A DNA stretch of 64,000 nt from Chryseobacterium aureum (GCF_003971235.1 NZ_CP034661.1:4650001-4714000); one strand, 5' to 3'; counted from the stretch's first letter, positions 53,142-60,693 are shown. The notes: a model not told the origin generated them from the letters alone. Numbers and translations are program-made.

Positions 53142-53607
53142 ATGGAAGATAGGTGGTAATCACAAACAAAATTAAAGGCTCATCACCCGTATTTTCTACA
53201 GAGTGGTATCCTATAGAACTGATGGCCGTAATATCTCCTTTTTCAAGCATTTTCTTACGTATTGCTCCTTCTGTTCCGGTTCTTTCACGGTATTCTCCGG
53301 CTCCGTGCACCACAACGTACAGCTCCTGTTCGTTTCTTAGATTATGCGTGTGAAATCCGGATTCATCGCCTTTGTTTAACAAAACCATGTAGGCTGCCAG
53401 ACGGTTATTGGCCAGCTCTTTCTGATCAAACATCTGGATCAGGTATACCGTTCCGTTTCCACCATACATATTTTCACGTTTATCTATGCGGGTAATGGTT
53501 CTTTCTTCCTTCTCAAAAGCCATCACATACAGATGGAGGTACTTTGAAACCTCCTTTATAACGTAATCGAATTCTTCTCCTTCAGATAATATAACTGTAT
53601 CAGACAT
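53140..53607 (-). CDS. Cupin-domain protein
   Basis: The product is 155 residues from the ATG ending at 53607 (MSDTVILSEGEEFDY). The C-terminal half is a cupin barrel with DESGFHTHNLRNEQELYVVVHGAG (His/Glu ligands) and a second motif with YHSVENTGDEPLILFV. A metal-binding small-molecule or sensory function is likely, but no substrate is known. Confidence 0.85.
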   Translation of the reverse strand: MSDTVILSEGEEFDYVIKEVSKYLHLYVMAFEKEERTITRIDKRENMYGGNGTVYLIQMFDQKELANNRLAAYMVLLNKGDESGFHTHNLRNEQELYVVVHGAGEYRERTGTEGAIRKKMLEKGDITAISSIGYHSVENTGDEPLILFVITTYLP

Positions 53608-53669
53608 GTGAATCAAATATTTAAATTTTTAATTGATTGTTTAGGGCTAAAATGTAAGACGAACGAAAA

Positions 53670-54410
53670 CTAGCTTTGCTGTATAGCATGAATTTCTGCA
53701 ATGAGTTCCTTAAAATAATTCTCGCACTTAGCAATATGGGTTCCATACCAGGAAAATGCCTCTCCATCCACGATCATAATCTTTTTATCAGGATAGAAAG
53801 CCTGCAGTTCCTCAATATGTTTCTCTTTAAACGGAAAGGGTTCGGAAGAAAGCATGATCACATCAGCAGCAGCCAGATCTTCAGTGGTGATTTGGGGATA
53901 GCGGGTTTTATCCTTAAAAATATTTTCAAAACCAATTTCCGATAAAATTTTATGAATAAAGGTGTCGGAACCAATAGTCATATAAGGATTATTCCAGATA
54001 AGATAAGCTGCCTTTACGGGCGTATCCAGTTTTGCCTGATTCAATACATCATAAATTTTAAGATTAAAAAGCTGGGCCTTTTCTTCTTTCCCCAAAAGTT
54101 TTCCGAGATTTTTAAGCAGGTAATAATTATCTTCAATGGTTTCAACATTGGTTACTGTTACTTTAAAATCATTCATTAAAGCTTCTACCTGATCTTTCAC
54201 ATTCTCTTCTTTATTGGCAAGAATAAGATCCGGCTGCAATGCTTTAATTTTCTCAATATTGATGTTTTTAGTGCCCCCGATTACGGACACCTTTTTTATT
54301 TTATCCTGAGGATGGATACAAAATTTTGTTCTGCCTACAACTTCATTCTCGGTAAGGCCAAGGTCAAATAGTGCCTCAGTGATAGAGGGGACAAGTGAAA
54401 CGATTTTCAT
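53670..54410 (-). CDS. Helical-backbone metal receptor (BtuF-like), no signal peptide
   Basis: This 246-residue protein starts MKIVSLVPSITEALFDLGL, the BtuF/TroA-type fold, with KALQPDLILANKEENVKDQV and the late PDKKIMIVDGEAFSWYG. Such proteins normally bind cobalamin or metal complexes in the periplasm; here there is no export signal, as in several Bacteroidota members. It may act inside the cell or with another carrier. mgtE lies 26 bp upstream on the same strand. Confidence 0.82.
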   Translation of the reverse strand: MKIVSLVPSITEALFDLGLTENEVVGRTKFCIHPQDKIKKVSVIGGTKNINIEKIKALQPDLILANKEENVKDQVEALMNDFKVTVTNVETIEDNYYLLKNLGKLLGKEEKAQLFNLKIYDVLNQAKLDTPVKAAYLIWNNPYMTIGSDTFIHKILSEIGFENIFKDKTRYPQITTEDLAAADVIMLSSEPFPFKEKHIEELQAFYPDKKIMIVDGEAFSWYGTHIAKCENYFKELIAEIHAIQQS

Positions 54411-54436
54411 ATTGGCATGTTAGATGATGCCTAAAA

Positions 54437-55759
54437 TTACAAAAGTTTTCCGGTTAAGAAAAGCCCGGCTACAGTAAAATAGATAATAAGTCCTGTCACA
54501 TCCACCAATGTGGCTACAAACGGAGCAGAAGAAGTAGCGGGGTCCAGATTAAGTTTCTTTAATACAAACGGAATCATTGATCCCGATAGCGTTCCCCACA
54601 ATACAATAGCTATAAGGGAAACAGAAACACTTAATCCTACATACACCCAATATTGGCCATAGTCAAAAAGGCCTATCTGCTGCCAAAGCATAATTCTGAT
54701 AAATCCGATAACTCCCAAAATTGCCCCAAGACATAACCCGGAAATAATCTCTTTTTTCATGACATACCACCAGTCCTTCAGACTGATCTCCTGAAGAGCC
54801 ATCGCACGGATAATCAATGTAGCTGCCTGCGATCCGGAATTTCCTCCACTGGAAATAATCAGCGGAACAAACAGGGCCAGAACAACAGCTTTCTCTATTT
54901 CTTTATCAAAATATCCCATTGCTGAAGCCGTCAGCATTTCAGAAACAAATAAAATAATCAGCCAGGTGGCTCTTTTCTTGATCATCTCTGTCCACGAAGT
55001 CTGGATGTAGGGAAGGTCTAACGCTTCCAATCCCCCAAATTTCTGGATATCTTCCGTGTTCTGCTGTTCAATCTGATCCAGAATATCATCTATCGTTACA
55101 ATTCCCACCAAAACACCGGCTTCTGTAATAATAGGAAGCGCACCACGGTCATACTTTTCAAAATAGGTTACCGCATCCTCTTTGGAAGTGGTGGTGGTAA
55201 TCGCTACGAAATGATTGTCTGTAATATCAGAAACCAGAGTGTCTTCTTCTTCCAGCAATAACGTTCCGATAGCAAGGTCATCAATCAGCCTGTTTCTTTC
55301 ATCCACCACGTACAGATAGTTCATGGTTTCCACTCTTTTTCCTACTTTTTTGATCTGCTGAAGACATCTTTTTACCGTCCATTCCTTACGGATCTGGATA
55401 TAGTAAGGCGTCATCAGACGGGCAATGGAATCTGAGTTATATCCCAGCAGTTTTAAAGCAATTCTCCTTTCCTGGGGATTAAGGTGGTTGATAGAATATT
55501 TGATGAGCTCATCCGGGAAGTCCTCGAAGAGAGCTGTTCTGTCATCCGGGGTCATTGCATTCAGGATCTCGGAAACTTCATCGCTCCCGATACTTCTGAT
55601 GGTTTCTTCCTGAAAATCAGGATCGAGGTGAGAGAAAACTTCTGCTTTGTATTCTTTCGGAACCTTCAGGAATGCGAGCAGCCTCTCATCAGCAGGAAGT
55701 TCGCTGAGAGTTTCGGCAATATCGGCAGGGTTGAAGATAAGTTCGTCTCTGGAATTCAA
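54437..55759 (-). CDS. mgtE: Magnesium transporter MgtE
   Basis: The product is 440 residues if it starts at TTG 55759 (NSRDELIFNPADIAETLSELP follows). The frame is open to 55798, but a -7 box lies between (55785-55792). Domains: the N-terminal superhelical region (about 1-125), two CBS domains (about 130-250, with MNYLYVVDERNRLIDDLAI and GALPIITEAGVLVGIVTIDD), and five membrane helices (about 270-440). The channel gates on cytosolic Mg2+. Length and layout fit MgtE. No ATG start is available. Confidence 0.93.
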   Translation of the reverse strand: MNSRDELIFNPADIAETLSELPADERLLAFLKVPKEYKAEVFSHLDPDFQEETIRSIGSDEVSEILNAMTPDDRTALFEDFPDELIKYSINHLNPQERRIALKLLGYNSDSIARLMTPYYIQIRKEWTVKRCLQQIKKVGKRVETMNYLYVVDERNRLIDDLAIGTLLLEEEDTLVSDITDNHFVAITTTTSKEDAVTYFEKYDRGALPIITEAGVLVGIVTIDDILDQIEQQNTEDIQKFGGLEALDLPYIQTSWTEMIKKRATWLIILFVSEMLTASAMGYFDKEIEKAVVLALFVPLIISSGGNSGSQAATLIIRAMALQEISLKDWWYVMKKEIISGLCLGAILGVIGFIRIMLWQQIGLFDYGQYWVYVGLSVSVSLIAIVLWGTLSGSMIPFVLKKLNLDPATSSAPFVATLVDVTGLIIYFTVAGLFLTGKLL

Positions 55760-55784
55760 AACGTGAAATTTTCTTTTGGATATG

Positions 55785-55792
55785 CAAAAATA
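55785..55792 (-). promoter_or_regulatory. -7 box for mgtE
   Basis: Reads TATTTTTG on the minus strand, 26 bp upstream of the proposed TTG start at 55759. It implies the 55798 start is not used. Confidence 0.55.
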
Positions 55793-55868
55793 ATTCAAAT
55801 TTTTAAGACTGAGTAATAAACTCGGAAAATTAAGGATTAATTAAAGTTTAGTGCTTCAGTATAAGCGT

Positions 55869-55895
55869 AAAAAAAACACCCGCCGAAACGGATGT
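55869..55895 (-). terminator. Terminator of the distal peptide unit
   Basis: On the minus strand, ACATCCG pairs with CGGGTGT (one G-T) around a short loop and is followed by eight Ts. It lies 32 nt after the stop of peptide 1. Confidence 0.75.
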
Positions 55896-55926
55896 CCAAA
55901 AATTAAATTTTAAATTCCAATATTCT

Positions 55927-56088
55927 TTATATTGGTTCGCATTCTGAAGTGGGAATGTGTATACAGACAGCGTTTGTACAGCATTGGTATGGCCCGCAAT
56001 CTGAGTTGTCGCCACACTTTTTTATTCCGCTTCCTTTAATGTTTTTTTGCTCAAGCCTGTTGAGTTTCTTAAGATTTGAATTTTTCAT
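55927..56088 (-). CDS. Cysteine-rich bacteriocin-like peptide 1 (53 aa)
   Basis: The leader begins MKNSNLKKLNRLEQ and ends KGSG (about 18-21). The core has six cysteines at 25, 31, 36, 37, 42 and 50 (C-x5-C-x4-CC-x4-C-x7-C), with PYQCCTNAVC at the double Cys. This spacing fits inhibitor-cystine-knot proteins. It is the most diverged of the four copies: an insertion in the leader and a longer last loop. It follows peptide 2 after 19 bp and shares its transcript. Function is unknown; it was too short for routine gene calling. Confidence 0.8.
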   Translation of the reverse strand: MKNSNLKKLNRLEQKNIKGSGIKKCGDNSDCGPYQCCTNAVCIHIPTSECEPI

Positions 56089-56107
56089 AATCATCAGCAT
56101 CGTTAGA

Positions 56108-56257
56108 TTAAGGCTCGATCATGCAGTCGTGATCCAGGCATTCTCCGTTACAGCAATATCCCACAGAACATGGTCTCGTTATACTGCATCTGAATGGCCC
56201 CAGACCGCCATTGATTTCTTTAGCAGCTTGTCTGCTGAGTTTCTTTAAGTTTTTCAT
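56108..56257 (-). CDS. Cysteine-rich bacteriocin-like peptide 2 (49 aa)
   Basis: The leader MKNLKKLSRQAAKEINGG ends in a double Gly (about 17-18), as in class II bacteriocins cut by C39 peptidases. The core has cysteines at 24, 30, 35, 36, 40 and 45 (C-x5-C-x4-CC-x3-C-x4-C), with VGYCCNGEC. A conserved block upstream (56258-56345) probably holds the promoter. It is the first gene of a two-gene unit with peptide 1. Chryseobacterium genomes carry many proteins labelled bacteriocin-like with this leader. Confidence 0.85.
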   Translation of the reverse strand: MKNLKKLSRQAAKEINGGLGPFRCSITRPCSVGYCCNGECLDHDCMIEP

Positions 56258-56345
56258 ATGGTTTTAGATTTAATGTTGTACTAAAATAGTAAATATTTCT
56301 AAATTTTTCATTTATAAGTGAAAATATTTACTATAAATCAGTGTT
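56258..56345 (-). promoter_or_regulatory. Conserved upstream block of peptide unit 2-1
   Basis: This block aligns with 56732-56820 on the same strand. Shared parts read ACTGATTTA, AAATATTTTCAC, AATATTT and TACTATTTTAGT, then AAATCTAAA-like sequence before the ATG. The dyad ACTAAAATAGT lies at 56280-56290, 22 nt before the start, and may be the -7 region or an operator. Confidence 0.6.
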
Positions 56346-56404
56346 TTACTTGATTTTTTTTGATAAGAAATACCTTGCAGTGAAGGATATGTAGTGATCC
56401 TATG

Positions 56405-56551
56405 TTATTCCAAGGGACATGGATTCAGAACACAAGTGTTATGACAGCATGATCCGCCCGGACATTCGTAATGTTCTGTACATCTTTTGAAAGGCCCGCT
56501 GCCTTTAATTTCCTTTTGTACCTGTCTGCTTAATTTTTTTAGATTTTTCAT
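56405..56551 (-). CDS. Cysteine-rich bacteriocin-like peptide 3 (48 aa)
   Basis: The leader MKNLKKLSRQVQKEIKGSG ends GSG in place of GG (about 17-19). The core has cysteines at 24, 30, 35, 36, 40 and 45, C-x5-C-x4-CC-x3-C-x4-C, with GGSCCHNTC and a Pro-rich end (NPCPLE). It starts 39 bp after peptide 4 and is probably cotranscribed. The GSG end may affect processing by a GG-dependent peptidase. Confidence 0.83.
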   Translation of the reverse strand: MKNLKKLSRQVQKEIKGSGPFKRCTEHYECPGGSCCHNTCVLNPCPLE

Positions 56552-56590
56552 GAGATTTGATTTTTATTGGTTTAGTTGAATTTTGAGTCT

Positions 56591-56731
56591 TTATTCAATA
56601 CAAATAAAGGGGGAACAGATTCCAAAACAGCACCATCCTACGGTACATGGATTGCTTTCACTGCATCTTTCCATAGATCCGCCATTAATCTGCTTTGCTT
56701 TTTCCCTGCTGAGTTTCTTTAAATTTTTCAT
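56591..56731 (-). CDS. Cysteine-rich bacteriocin-like peptide 4 (46 aa)
   Basis: The leader MKNLKKLSREKAKQINGG ends in GG (about 17-18). The core has cysteines at 23, 29, 34, 35, 39 and 44, the same C-x5-C-x4-CC-x3-C-x4-C pattern with VGWCCFGIC and a hydrophobic end. It is first in a two-gene unit with peptide 3 and has the conserved upstream block at 56732-56820. Confidence 0.85.
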   Translation of the reverse strand: MKNLKKLSREKAKQINGGSMERCSESNPCTVGWCCFGICSPFICIE

Positions 56732-56820
56732 AAGATTTAGTTTTAAGGTCTGACTAAAATAGTAAAAAATATTTAATAAATCCTTATTTGGTGAAAATAT
56801 TTAATTGTAAATCAGTTATT
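56732..56820 (-). promoter_or_regulatory. Conserved upstream block of peptide unit 4-3
   Basis: Similar over its length to 56258-56345, with ACTAAAATAGT at 56753-56763, again about 22 nt before the start codon. The shared position suggests a common promoter or operator carried along by duplication. Confidence 0.6.
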
Positions 56821-56838
56821 TATGGTATTGTTTACATG

Positions 56839-56873
56839 AAAAGCACCTGTTTGTAATGTAAACAGGTGCTTTT
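56839..56873. terminator. Hairpin terminator separating the peptide cluster from the upstream gene
   Basis: A 14-bp stem AAAAGCACCTGTTT/AAACAGGTGCTTTT has T runs on both strands. It would end minus-strand transcripts from the gene at 57020 before the peptide block. From 56874 to 57019 the gap contains simple repeats (TTAAACC three times) and no gene. Confidence 0.8.
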
Positions 56874-57019
56874 TATATTGTGAAAACCCTTTAAAGAATT
56901 ATGAATTATGAAATAATCAAATAACAGCATGAAAAAAATTCACTATTGACTTGCGAAGCAAAATTCACCATTGACAATCAAAGGCCGTATATTCCAACCT
57001 TAAACCTTAAACCTTAAAC

Positions 57020-57568
57020 TCACAGCTCTGCCTCAGCCGGTTTCAGTTTTCTCAGTTTTTTGATGATTCCTTTTATGGCTCCTTCGGTTCCTATTTTAAC
57101 AGAGTTGGTTGTAGAGCCCAGCAGACGCATGTTTTTTCGGTAGGTATCATGATCGGTTTCCGTGACAAGATTTCCGTCTGCACCAAAAAGCTTCATGCTT
57201 ACCACCACCTGATTGGAGAAAACATATTTCCCAAACCCTACTTTGAAATACCGGACTTTGGAAACAATCGCAAAATCCGCATCATTGTTGAGGCAGTAAT
57301 CTACAATAGTCTGCTTGTCTATACTGTCAAAGGGAACCTGAACTTCAGCCCGGAGCATTTTATTTCTTCTCCCACTGAAATTATCAGTAACAGCATCAAA
57401 GAAAGCGTTATTGGTAGGATCTTTTATTTCGTCAATATCAGGCTCTACCTCGGGATTGAAGTAGAGTACTTTTTTTATTTTATCATCAGGAATTTTTTGG
57501 GCTTTTACTGAAGTAAATCCGATGAATAAAAAAGTAGTGACCGCTGTAAAGAATATAATTTTTTTCAT
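57020..57568 (-). CDS. Exported protein of unknown function
   Basis: This 182-residue protein has a signal peptide (cut near KAQ, about 24). The mature region starts KIPDDKIKKVLYFNPEVEPD and has a mixed domain with NNDADFAIVSKVRYFKVGFGKYVFSN and a basic C-terminal helix. No enzyme motif is recognised. A TAnnTTTG promoter lies upstream. It is the last gene before the peptide cluster and is separated from it by a terminator. Confidence 0.75.
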   Translation of the reverse strand: MKKIIFFTAVTTFLFIGFTSVKAQKIPDDKIKKVLYFNPEVEPDIDEIKDPTNNAFFDAVTDNFSGRRNKMLRAEVQVPFDSIDKQTIVDYCLNNDADFAIVSKVRYFKVGFGKYVFSNQVVVSMKLFGADGNLVTETDHDTYRKNMRLLGSTTNSVKIGTEGAIKGIIKKLRKLKPAEAEL

Positions 57569-57582
57569 TTGTAATTCGTATG

Positions 57583-57590
57583 CAAAATTA
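57583..57590 (-). promoter_or_regulatory. -7 box for the exported protein gene
   Basis: Reads TAATTTTG on the minus strand, 15 nt from the start codon. Confidence 0.55.
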
Positions 57591-57675
57591 CTGCCTTTTC
57601 GTTGGATTGCATATAATTTATTAAGAAATTTTTAACATTTTTTTCTATCAATTTTGATATATGAAATCAATAATG

Positions 57676-57706
57676 TTTGCAGAATCAAAAAATAGTCGTA
57701 ATTTTG
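57676..57706 (+). promoter_or_regulatory. Promoter of rpsO
   Basis: TTTG at 57676-57679 and TAATTTTG at 57699-57706 have a 19-nt spacer, the textbook Bacteroidota arrangement, 35 nt before the start codon. Confidence 0.75.
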
Positions 57707-57741
57707 CACCCGTTACATAATAATCATTAAACAATATTGGA

Positions 57742-58011
57742 ATGTACTTAACAACAGACAAAAAGCAGGAAATTTTCGCAAAGCACGGAAAATCTGCACA
57801 GGACACAGGAAGTGCTGAAGGACAAATCGCTCTTTTCACTTTCAGAATCAACCACTTATCTCAGCACTTAAAGGCTAACCGTCATGATTTCAACACAGAG
57901 AGATCTCTAGTGAAACTGGTAGGTAAGAGAAAAAGTTTACTAGATTACCTTAAAAACAAAGATATCGCAAGATACAGAGCAATTATTGCTGAACTAGGTT
58001 TAAGAAAATAA
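57742..58011 (+). CDS. rpsO: 30S ribosomal protein S15
   Basis: This 89-residue protein is a standard S15: it starts MYLTTDKKQEIFAKHGKSAQDTGS, has IALFTFRINHLSQHLK and the C-terminal GKRKSLLDYLKNKDIARYR. It binds 16S rRNA in the small-subunit platform. Its promoter and terminator are both clear, so it is transcribed alone. pnp, often next to rpsO in other bacteria, is 2.7 kb away here. Confidence 0.97.
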   Translation: MYLTTDKKQEIFAKHGKSAQDTGSAEGQIALFTFRINHLSQHLKANRHDFNTERSLVKLVGKRKSLLDYLKNKDIARYRAIIAELGLRK

Positions 58012-58036
58012 TCTATAAAGATTTTCAAAATAAAAA

Positions 58037-58061
58037 GCAACTTCGAAAGAGGTTGCTTTTT
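58037..58061 (+). terminator. Terminator after rpsO
   Basis: An 8-bp stem GCAACTTC/GAGGTTGC on a GAAA tetraloop is followed by at least six Ts. Confidence 0.85.
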
Positions 58062-58195
58062 TTATTTTTATACAATAAGTGATTTTTTATTGCAAAGGCA
58101 CTAGAAGTTTTTTTTAGAAGATACAAAATAGTTGAGAAGTACACTTAAGTTTCTTAAAGTCTTTGATTTTTCATTTTATACTAAAATGGTATCTA

Positions 58196-58261
58196 GATTC
58201 CTGCGGAATGACAAACTGCATGGATAGACCAATACACCAATTGTGTCATTCCGTAGGAATC
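58196..58261. repeat. Palindromic repeat B, copy 2
   Basis: Arms GATTCCTGCGGAATGACA (58196-58213) and TGTCATTCCGTAGGAATC (58244-58261) differ by one base as reverse complements, with a 30-nt loop. The 399-bp gap 58012-58410 holds this, the rpsO terminator and repeat A, but no gene. Confidence 0.75.
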
Positions 58262-58337
58262 CAGCCGTATTAAACCAACAAGAAAAGAATCAACAGAAGT
58301 TACAATCCTGACAAAAATATCAACCGAAGCTGTAGAA

Positions 58338-58392
58338 ATTCCCCTCCCCCGGAGGGGTGGCAAAAATTCAAAGAATTTTTGACGGGGTGGTC
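58338..58392. repeat. Dispersed intergenic repeat A, copy 2
   Basis: Nearly identical to 5432-5486, with the same double-dyad structure and the GACGGGGTGGT end, just before the stop of the DUF4260 gene. Confidence 0.8.
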
Positions 58393-58410
58393 ACTCCTTT
58401 TCATAATAAC

Positions 58411-58770
58411 TCACTCAGCCTTCTTCCCAATCTTCCCCAAATGCGTATGCTGAAAACTATCCGGATACTTCAATCCATACCCTAAAATTCTGTCAAAGGC
58501 AGAATGTGAAAATAAGATGGCACCAGTTACCTGTAAATAGGGTAAAGCCAAAGCTATTCCAGCCAAATAAATAACGATTGCCACTCCAAAGTGATGGAAG
58601 AGATTATAACAAAAAGCTCCCACTTTAGTATTAACTGTATACCCCAGCATGGAAATATCCGGTGCAAGGAAAAGCCCGGCAAACCACCACCAGGAATATC
58701 CTGTTTGTGCAAAACCATATATTCCTAACAGGAGAAATGCTGCGTACTCAAGCTTTAACTGTATTTTCAT
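58411..58770 (-). CDS. DUF4260 membrane protein
   Basis: This 119-residue protein starts LKLEYAAFLLLGIYGFA and has about three to four membrane helices, with PDISMLGYTVNTKVGAFCYN and the C-terminal HSAFDRILGYGLKYPDSF that define DUF4260. Its role is unknown. It is probably transcribed alone. Confidence 0.85.
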   Translation of the reverse strand: MKIQLKLEYAAFLLLGIYGFAQTGYSWWWFAGLFLAPDISMLGYTVNTKVGAFCYNLFHHFGVAIVIYLAGIALALPYLQVTGAILFSHSAFDRILGYGLKYPDSFQHTHLGKIGKKAE

Positions 58771-58830
58771 AATAATGGTGTTAAATGTATAAGATAAGTT
58801 CCTTTTTCTGATAAAAAGTTACATTTTAAC

Positions 58831-58868
58831 TTTGTAAAAAGAAAACGGAATACCTTTGAGATATTCCG
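58831..58868 (-). terminator. Terminator after the MFS transporter
   Basis: CGGAATA/TATTCCG with an 8-nt loop is followed on the minus strand by TTTTCTTTTT. Confidence 0.6.
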
Positions 58869-58895
58869 CCTTATACATTTTGATTGAATTTAATT

Positions 58896-60323
58896 TTAAT
58901 GGCCTGATTTGGTTTCTGTAGTTTCTACGTGACCTAAATATCTGGTGCAGTAAGCTCCGAATATCAGAATAACCAGATAGCAGAATACAGGGATGATGAA
59001 TGAATGCTGTACTCCGAACTGATCCGCAAGATACCCCTGGAAAATAGGGACAATAGCGCCTCCAAGAATAGCCATTACCACTAAAGAAGATCCCTGGCTG
59101 GTATATTTTCCAAGCCCTGAAATAGCCAGTGTATAAATATTGGAAAACATAATAGAGTTGAATATTCCGATTCCTAAGATACTGTACATCGCCAGCTCAC
59201 CATGATTCACCATAGCAGAAATCAGTAACAGAACATTGATGGCTGCAAAGATGGATAATGTTCTTGCCGGAGCCGCTTTACCAATAAAAAAGGCGATGAA
59301 ATTAAGAACAATAAATACAAGGAAAAAGCTGATCTGAGAGAAAGTAAGGTTCACAATGCTGAAGATCACAAGAAAAACGGCCCCTGCCGCTCCCAGCATA
59401 TAAAGCGCTTTTTTACCCTGGCTTAAAGACTGGTTTAAAGAAATAGCGCCAAGAAAACGCCCGATCATAGCACCTCCCCAATACAGGGAAAGGTAATTTT
59501 TACTGATGATTTCGTTAAAGCCCATAATCTGTGGCTGCTCAAGGAAACTGATGATAAAACTTCCTACGGCAACTTCTCCGCCTACATAGCAGAACATTGC
59601 AAATACCCCGAATTTCAGGTGGCTGAATTCCAGCGCTCCCCAGCCTTTTACCACTTCTTCTTCACCCATCTGGAATGAAGGAAGTTTCACTCTCGAAATT
59701 AATAAAGCAACCAGTAAAAGGATACCCGCGAAAATAAGATACGGAATTCTTGTTGCTACTGCACTGAATGATCCGTCAGGAGAAGAGAAAAACTCAAAAA
59801 TAAGGTGCCCTCCAAGTACCGGAGCAATTGTTGTTCCGAACGCATTGAATGCCTGGGTCATATTCAGCCGGCTGGATGCAGATTCTTCACTTCCCAACAG
59901 CGAAACGTAAGCGTTGGCGGTAATTTGAAGGACTGTAAAACCTAATCCTAAAATAAATAAGGCCCCCAGAAACAACGGGTAATAAGAAAATGTAGCCGCC
60001 GGATAGAACAGGACACAGCCAAAAGCTGCCAGAAAAATCCCGAATAGAATTCCTTTTTTATAGCCTAATTTATTGATAGGATCCCCTTTCGTGATGGAGA
60101 TCAGAAAATAAATCAGCGAGCCGATAAAGTAAGCTCCGAAGAAACAGAACTGTACCAGCATGGATTCGAAAAAGGTAAGATTGAAAAGTTGTTTCAGATA
60201 GGGAATCAGAATATCATTCATACAGGTGATGAATCCCCACATAAAAAACAGCAGGGTGATGGTAATCAACGGTACCGTATAATTCCTGCTTTGAGGTTGT
60301 ACTTCTTTATTAATCATAAACAT
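58896..60323 (-). CDS. MFS sugar transporter (FHS family)
   Basis: This 475-residue protein has about 12 membrane helices and the FHS N-terminal signature TLLFFMWGFITCMNDILIPY, with GYKKGILFGIFLAAFGC and the later GGAMIGRFLGAISLNQ. It belongs to the glucose/galactose/fucose symporters. A second ATG two codons downstream (MINKEVQ) is an equal start. It is not next to catabolic genes; a promoter with a good -33 and -7 lies upstream. The 437-bp gap to pnp otherwise shows no gene. Confidence 0.9.
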   Translation of the reverse strand: MFMINKEVQPQSRNYTVPLITITLLFFMWGFITCMNDILIPYLKQLFNLTFFESMLVQFCFFGAYFIGSLIYFLISITKGDPINKLGYKKGILFGIFLAAFGCVLFYPAATFSYYPLFLGALFILGLGFTVLQITANAYVSLLGSEESASSRLNMTQAFNAFGTTIAPVLGGHLIFEFFSSPDGSFSAVATRIPYLIFAGILLLVALLISRVKLPSFQMGEEEVVKGWGALEFSHLKFGVFAMFCYVGGEVAVGSFIISFLEQPQIMGFNEIISKNYLSLYWGGAMIGRFLGAISLNQSLSQGKKALYMLGAAGAVFLVIFSIVNLTFSQISFFLVFIVLNFIAFFIGKAAPARTLSIFAAINVLLLISAMVNHGELAMYSILGIGIFNSIMFSNIYTLAISGLGKYTSQGSSLVVMAILGGAIVPIFQGYLADQFGVQHSFIIPVFCYLVILIFGAYCTRYLGHVETTETKSGH

Positions 60324-60392
60324 TTATTTATCTGGATAAGGATAATTCCTTAACTTTTTTTAGCCTACAGCATTGTAATTGGTGAAGTAGGG

Positions 60393-60423
60393 CAAATATA
60401 GGGATCAGCCTGTTGGTTTGCAA
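60393..60423 (-). promoter_or_regulatory. Promoter of the FHS transporter
   Basis: On the minus strand TTG (60421-60423), a 20-nt spacer and TATATTTG (60393-60400) fit the Bacteroidota consensus; the leader is about 65 nt. Confidence 0.65.
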
Positions 60424-60685
60424 TATTTTTAATCATTTTTACAATGAAACAGATCGTTATTTTCAGAACAAGAACTTTATTTTCATTTTTTGAGACAATA
60501 ATACAAAAACGACCGGATTTTTCAATACATTATCCTCAAAAAAACATTTTTTTATTTTCATAAATAATGAATAAGTTGAGATTACCGCTGTAAATTTTGA
60601 AACTTTCATCAATTGATTGCCAATTTTTTGTATTTCAAGAGCCTATTTAAACAATCGAAAAATTTAATATATCATTATTATATAG

Positions 60686-60693
60686 TACCTTTG
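60686..60693 (+). promoter_or_regulatory. -7 box for pnp
   Basis: TACCTTTG matches TAnnTTTG and lies 67 nt before the start codon, leaving a leader of about 60 nt. Confidence 0.55.

Noticed and set aside
55949..56248. 99-residue plus-strand frame across peptides 1 and 2
   Set aside because: Antisense shadow; the minus-strand peptides have conserved leaders and cysteine spacing in four copies.
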